In this document: piece after piece, positions 1 through 7,610 of the stretch
Layout of the letters: every line of letters begins with the position of its first letter
Numbering within the stretch: the stretch's first letter is position 1
NCBI GenBank assembly: GCA_024701455.1
Contig: JABXYP010000001.1
Location: 190,001 to 254,000, forward strand
Reading direction: 5' to 3'
Source: Bacillus sp. A301a_S52
Lineage (GTDB): Bacteria > Bacillota > Bacilli > Bacillales > Salisediminibacteriaceae
Length of the DNA stretch: 64,000 bases
Translations under genes and position numbers: made by a program
The notes under the pieces: model-generated
Seen by the model: the letters and a program-made list of their open reading frames with translations, nothing else
Databases searched by the model: none
What the model was told of the DNA's origin: nothing

Positions 1-57
1 GTGGAGCCTTTCGGGGTTGATTTTTTAGGAAAAAGCATTAGAGAGTGTTTTAGATAA
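1..57 (+). CDS. C-terminal tail of a gene cut by the left edge (probable polymorphic toxin)
   Basis: Frame 1 is open from the first base and ends at TAA 55-57, encoding VEPFGVDFLGKSIRECFR. The other two frames stop earlier. The stop lies just upstream of the ribosome binding site of a YezG-type immunity gene. The first 30 bases recur exactly at 564-593, ahead of the second immunity gene, where they are followed by a different sequence. That is what one sees when toxin 3' ends are duplicated among immunity genes. Inference: this is the end of an LXG or other polymorphic toxin whose body lies outside the window. The tail alone cannot identify the family. Confidence 0.45.
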   Translation: MEPFGVDFLGKSIRECFR

Positions 58-83
58 ATTATTAAATTAAGGAGATGGTATAT

Positions 84-542
84 ATGAGTAAAGTTTTTGA
101 AGATAAATTTAGTGAGTTGCAAGCGGATATGGTATCAATTTGTTTAGAGTATGTAGAAAATAGGGCAGATGAGATATACATATATTGTTCTTTTGAAGGG
201 AATTTTATGTCGTGTAATTTCTTTTATCGTATTAACGGAAAAATTGTTAAAAAGCATAAGTTAAACGACGTTATTGGTACTAATGAAAGTTTTCAGTATG
301 ATACTTCTAGTGAAAGACAGCGTGGTGTAATGGATATAATACTAGAAGATATTAAGAAAATGGGTAAATTGTGTGAGGAATATAACAGAGATATGCCTAC
401 CGAGATTAAGTTAATATATAATGTAGCTAACAATAGTTTAAAAGCAGATTACAGGTACGATATGGTTTATTCTAATGATCCTGATAAAGTAGGGTCTGAT
501 ATATTTTTGGAATGGTTTGATGAGATAGAGTCTAATATGTAA
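84..542 (+). CDS. YezG/DUF600-family immunity protein
   Basis: This 152-residue acidic cytoplasmic protein resembles the YezG (DUF600) antitoxin/immunity family, which protects Bacillus cells from cognate LXG toxins of the YeeF type. Start choice: an in-frame ATG at 75 overlaps the GGAG motif, whereas ATG 84 has GGAG (71-74) at normal spacing, so the protein begins MSKVFEDKF. The C-terminal half carries the aromatic, acidic stretch ending WFDEIESNM that is typical of the family. It follows a probable toxin tail (1-57) and precedes a second, unrelated immunity gene. Binding partner and specificity cannot be read from sequence. Family assignment is from memory of YezG homologues. Confidence 0.7.
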   Translation: MSKVFEDKFSELQADMVSICLEYVENRADEIYIYCSFEGNFMSCNFFYRINGKIVKKHKLNDVIGTNESFQYDTSSERQRGVMDIILEDIKKMGKLCEEYNRDMPTEIKLIYNVANNSLKADYRYDMVYSNDPDKVGSDIFLEWFDEIESNM

Positions 543-563
543 AAACGAACCTCGATTGGCTGA

Positions 564-593
564 GTGGAGCCTTTCGGGGTTGATTTTTTAGGA
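564..593 (+). repeat. 30-bp direct repeat of the toxin tail, second copy
   Basis: Bases 564-593 are identical to bases 1-30. In both places the reading frame would give VEPFGVDFLG. At 1-57 the frame runs on to a natural stop; here it runs into the ribosome binding site and start of the next immunity gene, with a TGA just upstream (561-563). The copy therefore looks like a leftover toxin 3' end and not a functional reading frame. Such tails are expected where toxin-immunity cassettes are exchanged by homologous recombination. Confidence 0.8.
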
Positions 594-605
594 GATGGAC
601 TATAT

Positions 606-1061
606 ATGGCTAAATGGGAGAAATCTTTATTAGAGGTAGAGAAAGTATTAAGTAAGTTTAGTATTCCCTTAAATAAAGGTGTTAGTGAGGGCGATATTTT
701 AATACTAAGCGAGAATGTAGAGAAAAGATTAGGCAGTGGTAAATTAGCAGTAGGATACAAAGATTTTTTGAGAAAAGTAAATGGTTTGGTATTTAATGGT
801 GTGAATGTATATGGAGTAGACGAGGAATTTATTCAAGATAATAATGATCATATAGAGGGGTTTATAGATAATAATGAAGTTTGGCGAGAGGAAGATGATG
901 AGAATAGGTATTTGTACTATGGAGATACTGATGTAGCTTGGTTTTGTTATGACATGATTGATGATATTTATGTTGAACTTGATAAGCCGTCAGTAAGTTT
1001 GATGAGAGAGTTTGATAGTTTTGATGATATGTTGAATACAATGTTGAAACTTATGGTGTAG
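606..1061 (+). CDS. YrhA / SMI1-KNR4-like (SUKH-type) immunity protein
   Basis: The product is 151 residues beginning MAKWEKSLLEVEKVL. ATG 606 is preceded by GGAG at 591-594 with good spacing; the longer frame from 564 only translates the repeated toxin tail. It resembles the Bacillus YrhA family within the SMI1/KNR4 (SUKH) immunity superfamily. Supporting segments are an early helix ending in GYKDFLRKVNG, a central YLYYGDTDVAWFCYD strand pair, and a late segment with LDKPS followed by the aromatic FDSFDDML. It probably neutralises a nuclease-type toxin effector by direct binding. It lies in tandem with the YezG-like gene and ends before a strong terminator, so the two may be co-transcribed. 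Orphan immunity genes like this are common behind LXG loci. Confidence 0.6.
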   Translation: MAKWEKSLLEVEKVLSKFSIPLNKGVSEGDILILSENVEKRLGSGKLAVGYKDFLRKVNGLVFNGVNVYGVDEEFIQDNNDHIEGFIDNNEVWREEDDENRYLYYGDTDVAWFCYDMIDDIYVELDKPSVSLMREFDSFDDMLNTMLKLMV

Positions 1062-1113
1062 GATTTAAAGTTAGAAGATGTATTATGTCTAAGATTATAA
1101 AGTACATAGAATA

Positions 1114-1151
1114 ATGGTGGTAGTTGTAGAATAACTACCACCATTTCTTTT
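1114..1151 (+). terminator. Rho-independent terminator of the immunity gene array
   Basis: A perfect 12-bp stem (1114-1125 pairing with 1133-1144, ATGGTGGTAGTT with its complement) encloses a 7-nt loop and is followed by TTCTTTT. It lies 53 bp after the second immunity gene stop and faces the right direction. Confidence 0.85.
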
Positions 1152-1164
1152 GGTAAAAGCTATA

Positions 1165-1440
1165 TTAGGGTCTTTCTTTTAGATCGGCATAAAAAGCGTA
1201 CCGGTACAATGAGAAGGGATGTGTTAAATGAAAGTAGCTTTGAATGTCATCTTCATCACGCCCCTGTAAAATATGATCTAAGATGCAGCTGTTTCGTAAA
1301 TGCTTGGCCGATACCGGGCGAATACCGGCGAGTTGCACTTCGTCTTTAATCATTTTTTGTATCCCTCTAACCGATAACCGTTTAGGCTCTGATAGTTCGT
1401 AACCGTATTGGTGGTGCGGTTATTTTGCACCGTCTTTTCC
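1165..1440 (-). pseudogene. Tyrosine recombinase C-terminal remnant
   Basis: The minus strand encodes a tyrosine-recombinase-like C-terminus. AGIRPVSAKHLRNSCI fits the box II region with the H-x-L-R arginine, and the end contains an HLTHP-like segment and tyrosines (YRYAFY). The similarity continues upstream of the only ATG (1353) through RLSVRGIQK and SEPK, but an in-frame TAA stops it near 1420 and the preceding sequence makes sense only in another frame. I read it as a decayed integrase fragment next to a recombining immunity locus. It lacks the N-terminal domain and the first catalytic arginine. The family call rests on short motifs and is moderate. Confidence 0.5.
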
Positions 1441-1486
1441 TTGCCACTAAGCAATGTAAGCAAAATATTAGCTTTTGCTTGAAAAT

Positions 1487-2305
1487 TTACGAGATTTCAA
1501 TATTGAACCTTTTCGTCATTTTATTTATAAATTCATCATCTTTCATTTCCTCACGTTCCATTAATAAATCCGAGCCAGTATTGTATCTCAATTGATTGGT
1601 TGGATCACTTGCTGCCTTGTAAATCAAGTCAGCAACAATATTCGGAGGTGGGACTTCTTGAAGGTCAAATAAGCTTTCATAAACTGATCCGACTTTTTGC
1701 TCGAAATCACTATATTCGGTCAGCTGATTACTCTGAAGCGTATCCATAGACCTGCCTGTAAACTCGGTTCTTGTTGGTCCTGGTTCTATAATCTTTACCC
1801 GAATATTTTGAGGAGCTAGTTCGTACATTAAAGATTCCGTAAATCCGTTTATGGCAAATTTGGTAGCATGGTAAAGTGAAAACAGTGGAAGGGTAATTCT
1901 GCCTCCTTCTGAGGTAATGTTAATAATGAGGCCCTGATGATTTTTTCTGAAGTGAGGGAGGATCGCTTTTGTTACTCGCATCAAACCAAAAACATTGACG
2001 TCAAACTGTCTTTGGATTTGTTCTTCTGTTGCAGCTTCGAATATTCCAAATGCGCTGTATCCCGCATTGTTTACAATGACATCAATATTACCGAATGTCT
2101 TAATTCCTTGCTCAATCGCTTTGTCAATTGATTCTTTCATTTCAACGTCCAGCTCGGTGACAAAAATATTCTCAATCTTAGTAAGCTCTTTCTCTTTTTC
2201 AGGAGAACGCATCGTTGCAATGACATGCCATCCTTTTTGTGCAAAATGTAAGGCTGTAGCTCTTCCAATTCCTGCTGAAGTACCAGTAATCAATATCGTT
2301 TTCAT
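1487..2305 (-). CDS. Short-chain dehydrogenase/reductase
   Basis: A 272-residue classical SDR. The N-terminus MKTILITGTSAGIGRATAL holds the TGxxxGIG dinucleotide-binding motif, NNAGYSAFG is the structural NNAG motif, and YHATKFA is the YxxxK catalytic pair with the expected preceding serine. ATG 2305 is chosen because an AGGAGGGAC ribosome site precedes it (complement of 2311-2318); the longer frame would run into the upstream regulator gene. It is probably a cytoplasmic NAD(P)H-dependent oxidoreductase of unknown substrate. It lies 16 bp downstream of a MerR-type regulator on the same strand, suggesting a regulator-effector pair induced by a small molecule. The PGPTRTEF segment is typical of YusZ-like Bacillus SDRs. 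Confidence 0.85.
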   Translation of the reverse strand: MKTILITGTSAGIGRATALHFAQKGWHVIATMRSPEKEKELTKIENIFVTELDVEMKESIDKAIEQGIKTFGNIDVIVNNAGYSAFGIFEAATEEQIQRQFDVNVFGLMRVTKAILPHFRKNHQGLIINITSEGGRITLPLFSLYHATKFAINGFTESLMYELAPQNIRVKIIEPGPTRTEFTGRSMDTLQSNQLTEYSDFEQKVGSVYESLFDLQEVPPPNIVADLIYKAASDPTNQLRYNTGSDLLMEREEMKDDEFINKMTKRFNIEIS

Positions 2306-2321
2306 TATTAGTCCCTCCTCT

Positions 2322-2678
2322 TTAATCTTCTGTTGATAAAGAATATAGGTCAATTTTGCGATTTATAAGTTCCATGTAGCGGGTTAATTCTTTTATCTGA
2401 TTTTTAAGGTGAGTGTTTCGTTGTCTAAGCAGATTTATCCGCTCGTTTTTTGATTTTTCCCCCTGTTGGGTTAATTGAGCAAATTTCTTCATTTCTGTAA
2501 TTCCCATTCCAGCCTCACGAAGGCAACGGGCAAATTTGATCCATTCAACGTCTTCGTAATCATAAATGCGAATACCCTTTTCATTACGCTTAATCGGTGG
2601 GAGAATACCCTCTTTTTCATAGTAGCGAAGTGTGTGAATTGATAATCCAGTCTCTTTGGCGAGTTGGCCAATTTTCAA
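2322..2678 (-). CDS. MerR-family transcriptional regulator
   Basis: A 118-residue regulator with an N-terminal MerR winged helix-turn-helix: KIGQLAKETGLS, then the family hallmark HTLRYYEKEGILPP and a YDYEDVEWI segment. A C-terminal coiled coil from about residue 75 serves for dimerisation. The start is a TTG at 2678 with AAAGGAGG immediately upstream; the longer frame lacks a ribosome site. No cysteine metal-binding loop is visible at the C-terminus, so an organic inducer is more likely than a metal. It is transcribed with the downstream SDR, which it presumably controls along with its own promoter. Confidence 0.85.
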   Translation of the reverse strand: MKIGQLAKETGLSIHTLRYYEKEGILPPIKRNEKGIRIYDYEDVEWIKFARCLREAGMGITEMKKFAQLTQQGEKSKNERINLLRQRNTHLKNQIKELTRYMELINRKIDLYSLSTED

Positions 2679-3245
2679 ACGCCATCCTCCTTTCTGAATC
2701 AATTTCATCATGAGAAATTTTAAAAATAACCGAGTCATTTTCGTTAATTAATTAAGTGAAATCGAGCGTGAATAATTAGTTAACTTGTACAGTAGGTGAA
2801 TCCTTAAGGAAGCAAAACCTCAATTAACTGAAGACAATCCTTGATGGAAAGGATTATAAAGGTTCTACTTTTTACAGCGAAGGGGTTGCTCAATACTTTG
2901 CTAAGGTACAAAAGAGCTGTAATGGCCAGTTTTGTAATGAAAGAAGAATGATGAAATTGCCTCTTCTATTTAAATTTAATTAAGCTTATCAGCTAGAGCA
3001 CACTCTATGTCAAGGGATTAAATATGTTAAATGAGACTCTTATTTTTCAAAATTGGACAATACGAAAAATGTAGAGAGAACAAAACCGCCAAACTGACCC
3101 TCCAAACGTATGTTAATCACTTGGGGGTAACTTTCGCTATTTGCATTATGCCATCACAAAAAAGGGCATAGCACTTCTCCTTTTTCTTTATCATAAGCGA
3201 GATCATCCTTGATAAAGTCAGCACATGGATGCCCTTTTTTATAGG
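2679..3245. other. Intergenic stretch with a possible transposase relic
   Basis: No intact gene was found. On the minus strand around 3158-3240 one frame encodes FIKDDLAYDKEKGEVLCP before a stop, which resembles the YDKEKDxYxCP segment of IS1182-family transposases. The same bases hold a 12-bp inverted repeat (3158-3169 with 3229-3240) enclosing 59 nt, which could act as a terminator for the TetR gene ending at 3246. The rest is AT-rich sequence without a recognisable signal. Confidence 0.3.
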
Positions 3246-3803
3246 TTAAACTTTAATTGCCTTCCAACAGATCTCAACCGTCTGTTTAATTTTATTTTCA
3301 TCCAGGCGAAATTTTCCCGTTAAGTCTCCTTTTATTACCGATGTGATAATGCCAATCACAATGTGACAACTAAAAATTGGATCCATGTCACGTACGATTC
3401 CGTGCTTTTGCCCTTCAACGATAATTTGTAAAATAATTTCATCCGCAGGGACTGGCTGTTTTCTTATCTCTTCTGGTATAAAAGGAGAATCACAATAATT
3501 ATCTATCAATAACATTTCATGAGGGTGACTAAATCCAAATTCGGCCATATTAAACAATATTGCTTTCATTTTTTCGTATGTTGTTAAAGTATCATCATAT
3601 TCTTTTAGGATGTATTCACCCATATGCGTCCGTGCGTTAACAAAAACCTCACTCACTACGTCCTCTTTATTACTAAAATAATGATAGAACGTGCTTGAAC
3701 CAACATTTGCTTTCGTGAAGATTTTTGAAAATGTTACTGATTGTAAACCTTCTTCTGTTATTAAATCTAATGTTGCAGTTAATATATCTTCTCGTTTTCC
3801 CAT
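3246..3803 (-). CDS. TetR-family transcriptional regulator
   Basis: A 185-residue TetR/AcrR regulator. The N-terminal helix-turn-helix is clear: ILTATLDLITEEGLQSVTFSKI and then ANVGSSTFYHYFSNKEDV. The remaining residues form the helical ligand-binding and dimerisation domain, which is not recognisable to subfamily. The ribosome site AGAGGTG precedes ATG 3803. It is divergent from an SDR plus aldo/keto reductase pair starting at 4024, and the 220-bp gap holds two palindromes (3819-3832 and 3973-3988). It is probably the autoregulated repressor of that operon, responding to a small electrophile or ketone. Confidence 0.85.
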   Translation of the reverse strand: MGKREDILTATLDLITEEGLQSVTFSKIFTKANVGSSTFYHYFSNKEDVVSEVFVNARTHMGEYILKEYDDTLTTYEKMKAILFNMAEFGFSHPHEMLLIDNYCDSPFIPEEIRKQPVPADEIILQIIVEGQKHGIVRDMDPIFSCHIVIGIITSVIKGDLTGKFRLDENKIKQTVEICWKAIKV

Positions 3804-3972
3804 TTTGCACCTCTTATCGGAATATATATTCTATATTTTATCACAAACAAGAGATTAGTCAATTTAAGTGTTTTCTTTAAAAACTAATAATACGCTTGAA
3901 ACGGTAATTTTCTACGATGTCGAAAGTTTTCTCTTGCATTATTTCTAAAGGTATTATACTCTTTGTTAGAAT

Positions 3973-3988
3973 AAACATTCCAATGTTT
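3973..3988. promoter_or_regulatory. Palindromic operator candidate ahead of the SDR operon
   Basis: AAACATT-CC-AATGTTT is a perfect 7-bp inverted repeat with a 2-bp centre, extended imperfectly to about 26 bp by flanking AATA and TTATT. It lies 36 bp upstream of the SDR start, where a TetR dimer would block transcription. A second short palindrome (GAATATATATTC, near 3820) lies beside the TetR gene start. Assignment to the adjacent TetR protein is inference. Confidence 0.5.
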
Positions 3989-4023
3989 GTTTATTCAACT
4001 TTACTTTTAAAGGAGGCATTCAT

Positions 4024-4839
4024 TTGTTTGATTACAAAGGAAAAGTGGCACTAGTAACGGGCGCCTCAGGCGGAATTGGAAAACAATATGCAAAGGAATT
4101 AGCGTCTAAAGGGAGCGATGTTATTTTAGTGGCACGCTCAAAAGAAAAGTTAGAGGCATTGGCAACGGAGTTATCCAGTGCTTATCGAATTCGCACATAT
4201 TCCTTACCAACAGATTTATCGAAAGCGGATTCAGTAGCATCTTTGGCACAACAAATTGAAGATCTCAATTTAAACGTTGATATTTTAATTAACAATGCTG
4301 GATTTGGCACTCATGGGCGTTTTGAAACGATCCCAAACGATCAGGAACAGGAGATGATAAACCTTAATATATCTACGATTGTTGGTATGACGCATCAGTT
4401 CTTACCATACATGCAGCAACAAAAGACAGGGATTATTGTTAATGTTGCTTCGCTAAGTTCTTTTCAACCGATCCCTTACATGGCTACCTATGCAGCTACA
4501 AAAGCATTTGTTCTGTCATTCACCGAATCGCTTTTCGCAGAGAATAGACACCTTGGCGTGAGGGTCTTGGCACTGTGCCCTGGAACAACAAAAACGAAAT
4601 TTTTCGATGTTATCGGCACACAAAATATGCCAGGAGGAATTAATGGGACTCCTGAATCGGTCGTGAAAGCTGGCTTTAAGGGAATTGATAAAAAACGGAG
4701 CTACATCATAGACGGCGTCAAAAATTATTGGATCGCTCAAGCTAGTCGATTTATGCCACGAAAATTTACTGCAATTATGGGTGAACGGGTGACTCGCCCT
4801 GCCGACATACAAATACCTGCTTCAATCGTAAAGCAATAA
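4024..4839 (+). CDS. Short-chain dehydrogenase (DltE/YqjQ-like)
   Basis: A 271-residue SDR with a TTG start at 4024, preceded by AAAGGAGG at 4009-4016. Motifs in order: VTGASGGIGKQYA (cofactor binding), VDILINNAGFGTHG, VNVASLSSFQP and YAATKAFVLSF (catalytic YxxxK), then LALCPGTTKTKFF. The long C-terminus suits the group of SDRs acting on lipidic or bulky ketones, often annotated as YqjQ/DltE-like, but no substrate can be inferred. It is followed after about 40 bp by an aldo/keto reductase, and both face away from a TetR repressor, so the pair is probably one inducible carbonyl-detoxification operon. Confidence 0.85.
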   Translation: MFDYKGKVALVTGASGGIGKQYAKELASKGSDVILVARSKEKLEALATELSSAYRIRTYSLPTDLSKADSVASLAQQIEDLNLNVDILINNAGFGTHGRFETIPNDQEQEMINLNISTIVGMTHQFLPYMQQQKTGIIVNVASLSSFQPIPYMATYAATKAFVLSFTESLFAENRHLGVRVLALCPGTTKTKFFDVIGTQNMPGGINGTPESVVKAGFKGIDKKRSYIIDGVKNYWIAQASRFMPRKFTAIMGERVTRPADIQIPASIVKQ

Positions 4840-4878
4840 GTCAAAAGAGATACAATAACTTTTATGGAGGTCGAGAGA

Positions 4879-5847
4879 ATGGCATATAAAAACATTGCAA
4901 AAAGAAGTCTTGGAAAACAAGGATTAGAGGTATCTGCACTTGGTCTTGGTACGATGCTAATGCCAAATGACGACGAATCGGTACGTGTCATTCACGAAGC
5001 GTTGGATATGGGTGTAACCATGTTTGACACAGCAGATCTTTATGGTGATTATGCAGAGCAACGATTTGGCGTAAACGAAAAATTAGTTGGACGTGCGCTA
5101 AAGGATAGGCGTGAGAAAGCAATCATCGCTACAAAGTTTGGTATTACACATACTCAAGGCTATAAGGGTGATCGGGCATACATTAAGAAATCAGTGGATG
5201 CGAGTTTGTATAACCTTGGATTAGATTATATAGATCTTTATTATCAGCATCGTTTAGATCCTAATACAGCCATTGAGGAAACCGTGGACACTTTATCCGA
5301 GCTAGTTAAAGAAGGAAAAATCCGTTATATTGGATTATCTGAAGCTCCTGCAGATATTATTAAACGAGCGCACAAGGTTCATCCACTATCAGCTGTAGAA
5401 ACGGAATATTCTTTATGGAGCCGAGAAGTAGAAGATGAGATTCTGCCATTATTAAAAGAACTCGGAATAGGTTTAGTGCCTTACAGTCCGTTAGGTCGGG
5501 GGTTTTTAACTGGTCAGATTAAAAAATTTGAAGATTTACCAGAGAATGACTATCGACGTCAGTATGAGCGGTTTCAAGGTGATAATTTTATCAAAAACGT
5601 AGAAGTCGTCACTAAAATTCAAGAGTTAGCTAGTAAAAAAGGCTATTCCCCTGCTCAGCTGGCTTTGGCATGGTTGCTTGGTCAAGGAGATCAAATTGTA
5701 CCAATCCCTGGTACTAGAAAAGCGGAAAGAATAAGAGAAAACCTGGGGGCTCTGCAAGTTCAACTAACCGAGGAGGATTATCAGGAAATTGAAAACATTT
5801 CACCTAAGGGAACGGCAGCTGGTGGAAGAGGTACTTCTCAATCCTAA
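4879..5847 (+). CDS. Aldo/keto reductase
   Basis: A 322-residue AKR of the (beta/alpha)8 fold. ATG 4879 is preferred because GGAGG lies at 4866-4870. Signature segments are the N-terminal LGLGTMLM, FDTADLYGDYAEQ (catalytic Asp and Tyr), IATKFGI with the catalytic lysine, the YYQHRLDP segment with the catalytic histidine, and the C-terminal IVPIPGTRKAERIRENLGA NADPH-binding loop. This is the YhdN/Tas-like AKR13 type, a cytoplasmic NADPH-dependent reductase of aldehydes and ketones. It is the second gene of the operon controlled by the divergent TetR regulator. Confidence 0.9.
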   Translation: MAYKNIAKRSLGKQGLEVSALGLGTMLMPNDDESVRVIHEALDMGVTMFDTADLYGDYAEQRFGVNEKLVGRALKDRREKAIIATKFGITHTQGYKGDRAYIKKSVDASLYNLGLDYIDLYYQHRLDPNTAIEETVDTLSELVKEGKIRYIGLSEAPADIIKRAHKVHPLSAVETEYSLWSREVEDEILPLLKELGIGLVPYSPLGRGFLTGQIKKFEDLPENDYRRQYERFQGDNFIKNVEVVTKIQELASKKGYSPAQLALAWLLGQGDQIVPIPGTRKAERIRENLGALQVQLTEEDYQEIENISPKGTAAGGRGTSQS

Positions 5848-6285
5848 TAGCCCCTCATGATAAACAGCGTTTTATTAAAGAGTAGCGATTTATAGTTATC
5901 TATAAAATCAATATCAGATCAATTTAGAACTAATAGCTCTCCTTTACTTGCTTCAGTATAAGCAAGTAAGCGGAAAAAAGTATGGTTTGGTGGTTGTGTT
6001 TGAATTAATTCAAGAAAATGTTGAATAATATTTTTGGCATTCTGTTTCTTTATCGCTAACTAAGTAATCTAACTGTCTTTTTGGACCTCTTCAAATTTAT
6101 GATTTTATTGAGCTTTTATGCCCTTTGAATCGATTTCTAACTGAATTTTAGCTGCATATTTTTTGGCCTCTCGTTTAGTTCTAAAGGGGACTACAACGAA
6201 TGAAATAATTAAGAGATATTTTCCCGAAGAGTAAAAAATCAAAAGGGAATTTAATTTAAAATTCCCTCTTCCCTTTTAAATCTGA
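5848..6285. other. Gap holding a short relic and a bidirectional terminator
   Basis: On the minus strand near 6100-6210 one frame encodes FVVVPFRTKREAKKYAAKIQ and on to a stop, without a clear start or ribosome site. TKREAKKYAAKIQ resembles the arm-binding N-terminus of phage integrases, so it may be an integrase crumb. A nested inverted repeat at 6241-6278 (AAAGGGAATTT... pairing with ...AAATTCCC) looks like a bidirectional terminator. Nothing else is recognisable. Confidence 0.3.
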
Positions 6286-6532
6286 TGGGGGGAGTATTCT
6301 GCTTTTAAACAATCGGTTATTGGTATATTAATCATTTTATGGTTTGTACATTTTGTTATTATGCTCAAGGTACTTTATTCAAGAAAAAATATTAGCCATA
6401 AGAAAACATAATTTCTTCAACAAAGATTATGTTAATAAAAGAGACGATGAGGACATCCTTCTTCTCTTTTTAAGTGTGTCAGGGATGTCTGTTGAAATAT
6501 TTATTGTCATAACGCTCCTAATTAATAAATAG
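6286..6532 (+). pseudogene. Frameshifted small membrane protein
   Basis: From 6286 one frame reads YSAFKQSVIGILIILWFVHF then a basic stretch SRKNISHKK, and stops. About there the adjacent frame continues as HNFFNKDYVNKRDDEDILL, followed by a second hydrophobic helix to the stop at 6532. Joined, they make one plausible two-helix membrane protein of about 80 residues with a charged cytoplasmic loop. A single-base indel near 6400 and the lack of any ATG/GTG/TTG at the N-terminus suggest a decayed gene. Family unknown. Confidence 0.4.
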
Positions 6533-6537
6533 AGCGC

Positions 6538-6735
6538 TTAACCTCTAATGAATTCCTTCGCCTCTGGCCCTCCAAAGTCATCATCCAAGTGAGAGTTCGT
6601 TTTACTCTTTGCCTTTGCTAACAAATGGTCTAAGTAGGCTTTGTTTTAATCGGCTTAACGACGATCTTTTCATCTAAAAGTTGAAGTTCAATTTCAGAGC
6701 CATTTTATCTTCTTCTTTTTCCACGTTTGATCTCA
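6538..6735 (-). pseudogene. MazE/AbrB-type antitoxin remnant
   Basis: The minus strand reads NGSEIELQLLDEKIVVKPIK and, after a frameshift near 6620, LDHLLAKAKSKTNSHLDDDFGGPEAKEFI to a stop at 6538. The order (G-x-E-I-E-L, then IVVKPI, a helical LDHLLAK linker, and an acidic tail with DFGGPEAKE) matches MazE/PemI antitoxins, whose DNA-binding half precedes a toxin-binding acidic tail. The N-terminus is not recoverable and the frame is broken. No MazF-like gene follows on the minus strand, so this is a toxinless relic. Confidence 0.5.
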
Positions 6736-6762
6736 CCCGCATAAAGGTAGTATGTGTTTAAA

Positions 6763-6879
6763 TTATGTCTTATTTCTCTCAAGAAGTTCTATTATCTTCT
6801 TTTGATTATTCGTTTGTTCTTTTAATAGGCTTATTATTGTTCCAATCCCGATAATAATCAAGGTCAATAAGATCCACAT
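6763..6879 (-). CDS. Tiny single-helix membrane protein (38 aa)
   Basis: MWILLTLIIIGIGTIISLL is a near-perfect transmembrane helix, followed by a short charged tail (KEQTNNQKKIIELLERNKT). ATG 6879 is preceded by AAGGAGGGGGG, a strong ribosome site, and the frame is closed by TAA at 6763. The pattern of one helix followed by a cytoplasmic amphipathic tail with LLE/LLK recurs in two other small genes here (35412-35555 and 44084-44206). Function unknown; possibly a regulator of a larger membrane protein, or a type I toxin-like peptide. Confidence 0.6.
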   Translation of the reverse strand: MWILLTLIIIGIGTIISLLKEQTNNQKKIIELLERNKT

Positions 6880-7496
6880 GAAAACCCCCCTCCTTATTGT
6901 TTGATAGTGGTCATCGGAACAAATTGTCTCCGGGGTTACAATCCTTAAAACGCGGGAAGGGAAACGTTGTCAGAGCAAGCTGTGAGTGAAAATGCTAAGA
7001 AGTGTTTCTTGATTAAGAGGCCTCTCCATCCCAATATGTTTCTATCTATTGACATTTTGTGTAATAATGTAGAAAGAGACTAAATACATAGTGAGCTATC
7101 TTATAATAAAATTAATAGGATTCCTTAGTTAAATCAAATGGTGGAGCGGACAGCGTAAAGCTCAAAAACTATTAATTTTTATGGATTGCTGTAATTTTAA
7201 GTTTCTCTTCCAGTAGGGCAAGTAGTGCTGATACTATCTCAGAAAAAGAAGCGTACCAAAAAGGACTATTAAAGCTAAGCGCAGAATAAATAAGAGCAAA
7301 TTTCCGTTTCCCACTAGTTCATATGCTGTATAGTGAATTTACCATTTTAGCCGTTGGTAAAAATAATAATTTGATCTCAATGAATAGATATAGTGCTATA
7401 GTAGCTTATGCTTCAACATGGTGCACTGTACTGTTGAGCATTCTGATGGTTCCTTTACAATCAATCCAAAATAAAAATAAAGGAGGGTCTACAATT
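6880..7496. other. Intergenic stretch without a recognisable gene
   Basis: AT-rich sequence between two tiny membrane protein genes. The frame running into 7497 from 7323 has no ribosome site at its start and no family resemblance, so it is not called. No terminator or operator stands out. Confidence 0.4.
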
Positions 7497-7610
7497 ATGC
7501 TATCAAGCTTTGGACTCCCGGGAGGTATTATTACATTATCAGCTGTCGCGGGATTGATTTATCTGATTAGAAAATTAGTAAGAAAAGACAACTCAAAACC
7601 TATTGAATAA
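7497..7610 (+). CDS. Tiny single-helix membrane protein (37 aa)
   Basis: ATG 7497 follows a strong AAAGGAGGG site at 7479-7487. The product begins MLSSFGLPGGIITLSAVAGL and ends in a basic tail (RKLVRKDNSKPIE), consistent with one membrane helix, N-terminus out. The longer frame upstream from 7323 lacks a ribosome site. It may be a holin-like or membrane-stabilising peptide. No family recognised. Confidence 0.55.
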   Translation: MLSSFGLPGGIITLSAVAGLIYLIRKLVRKDNSKPIE

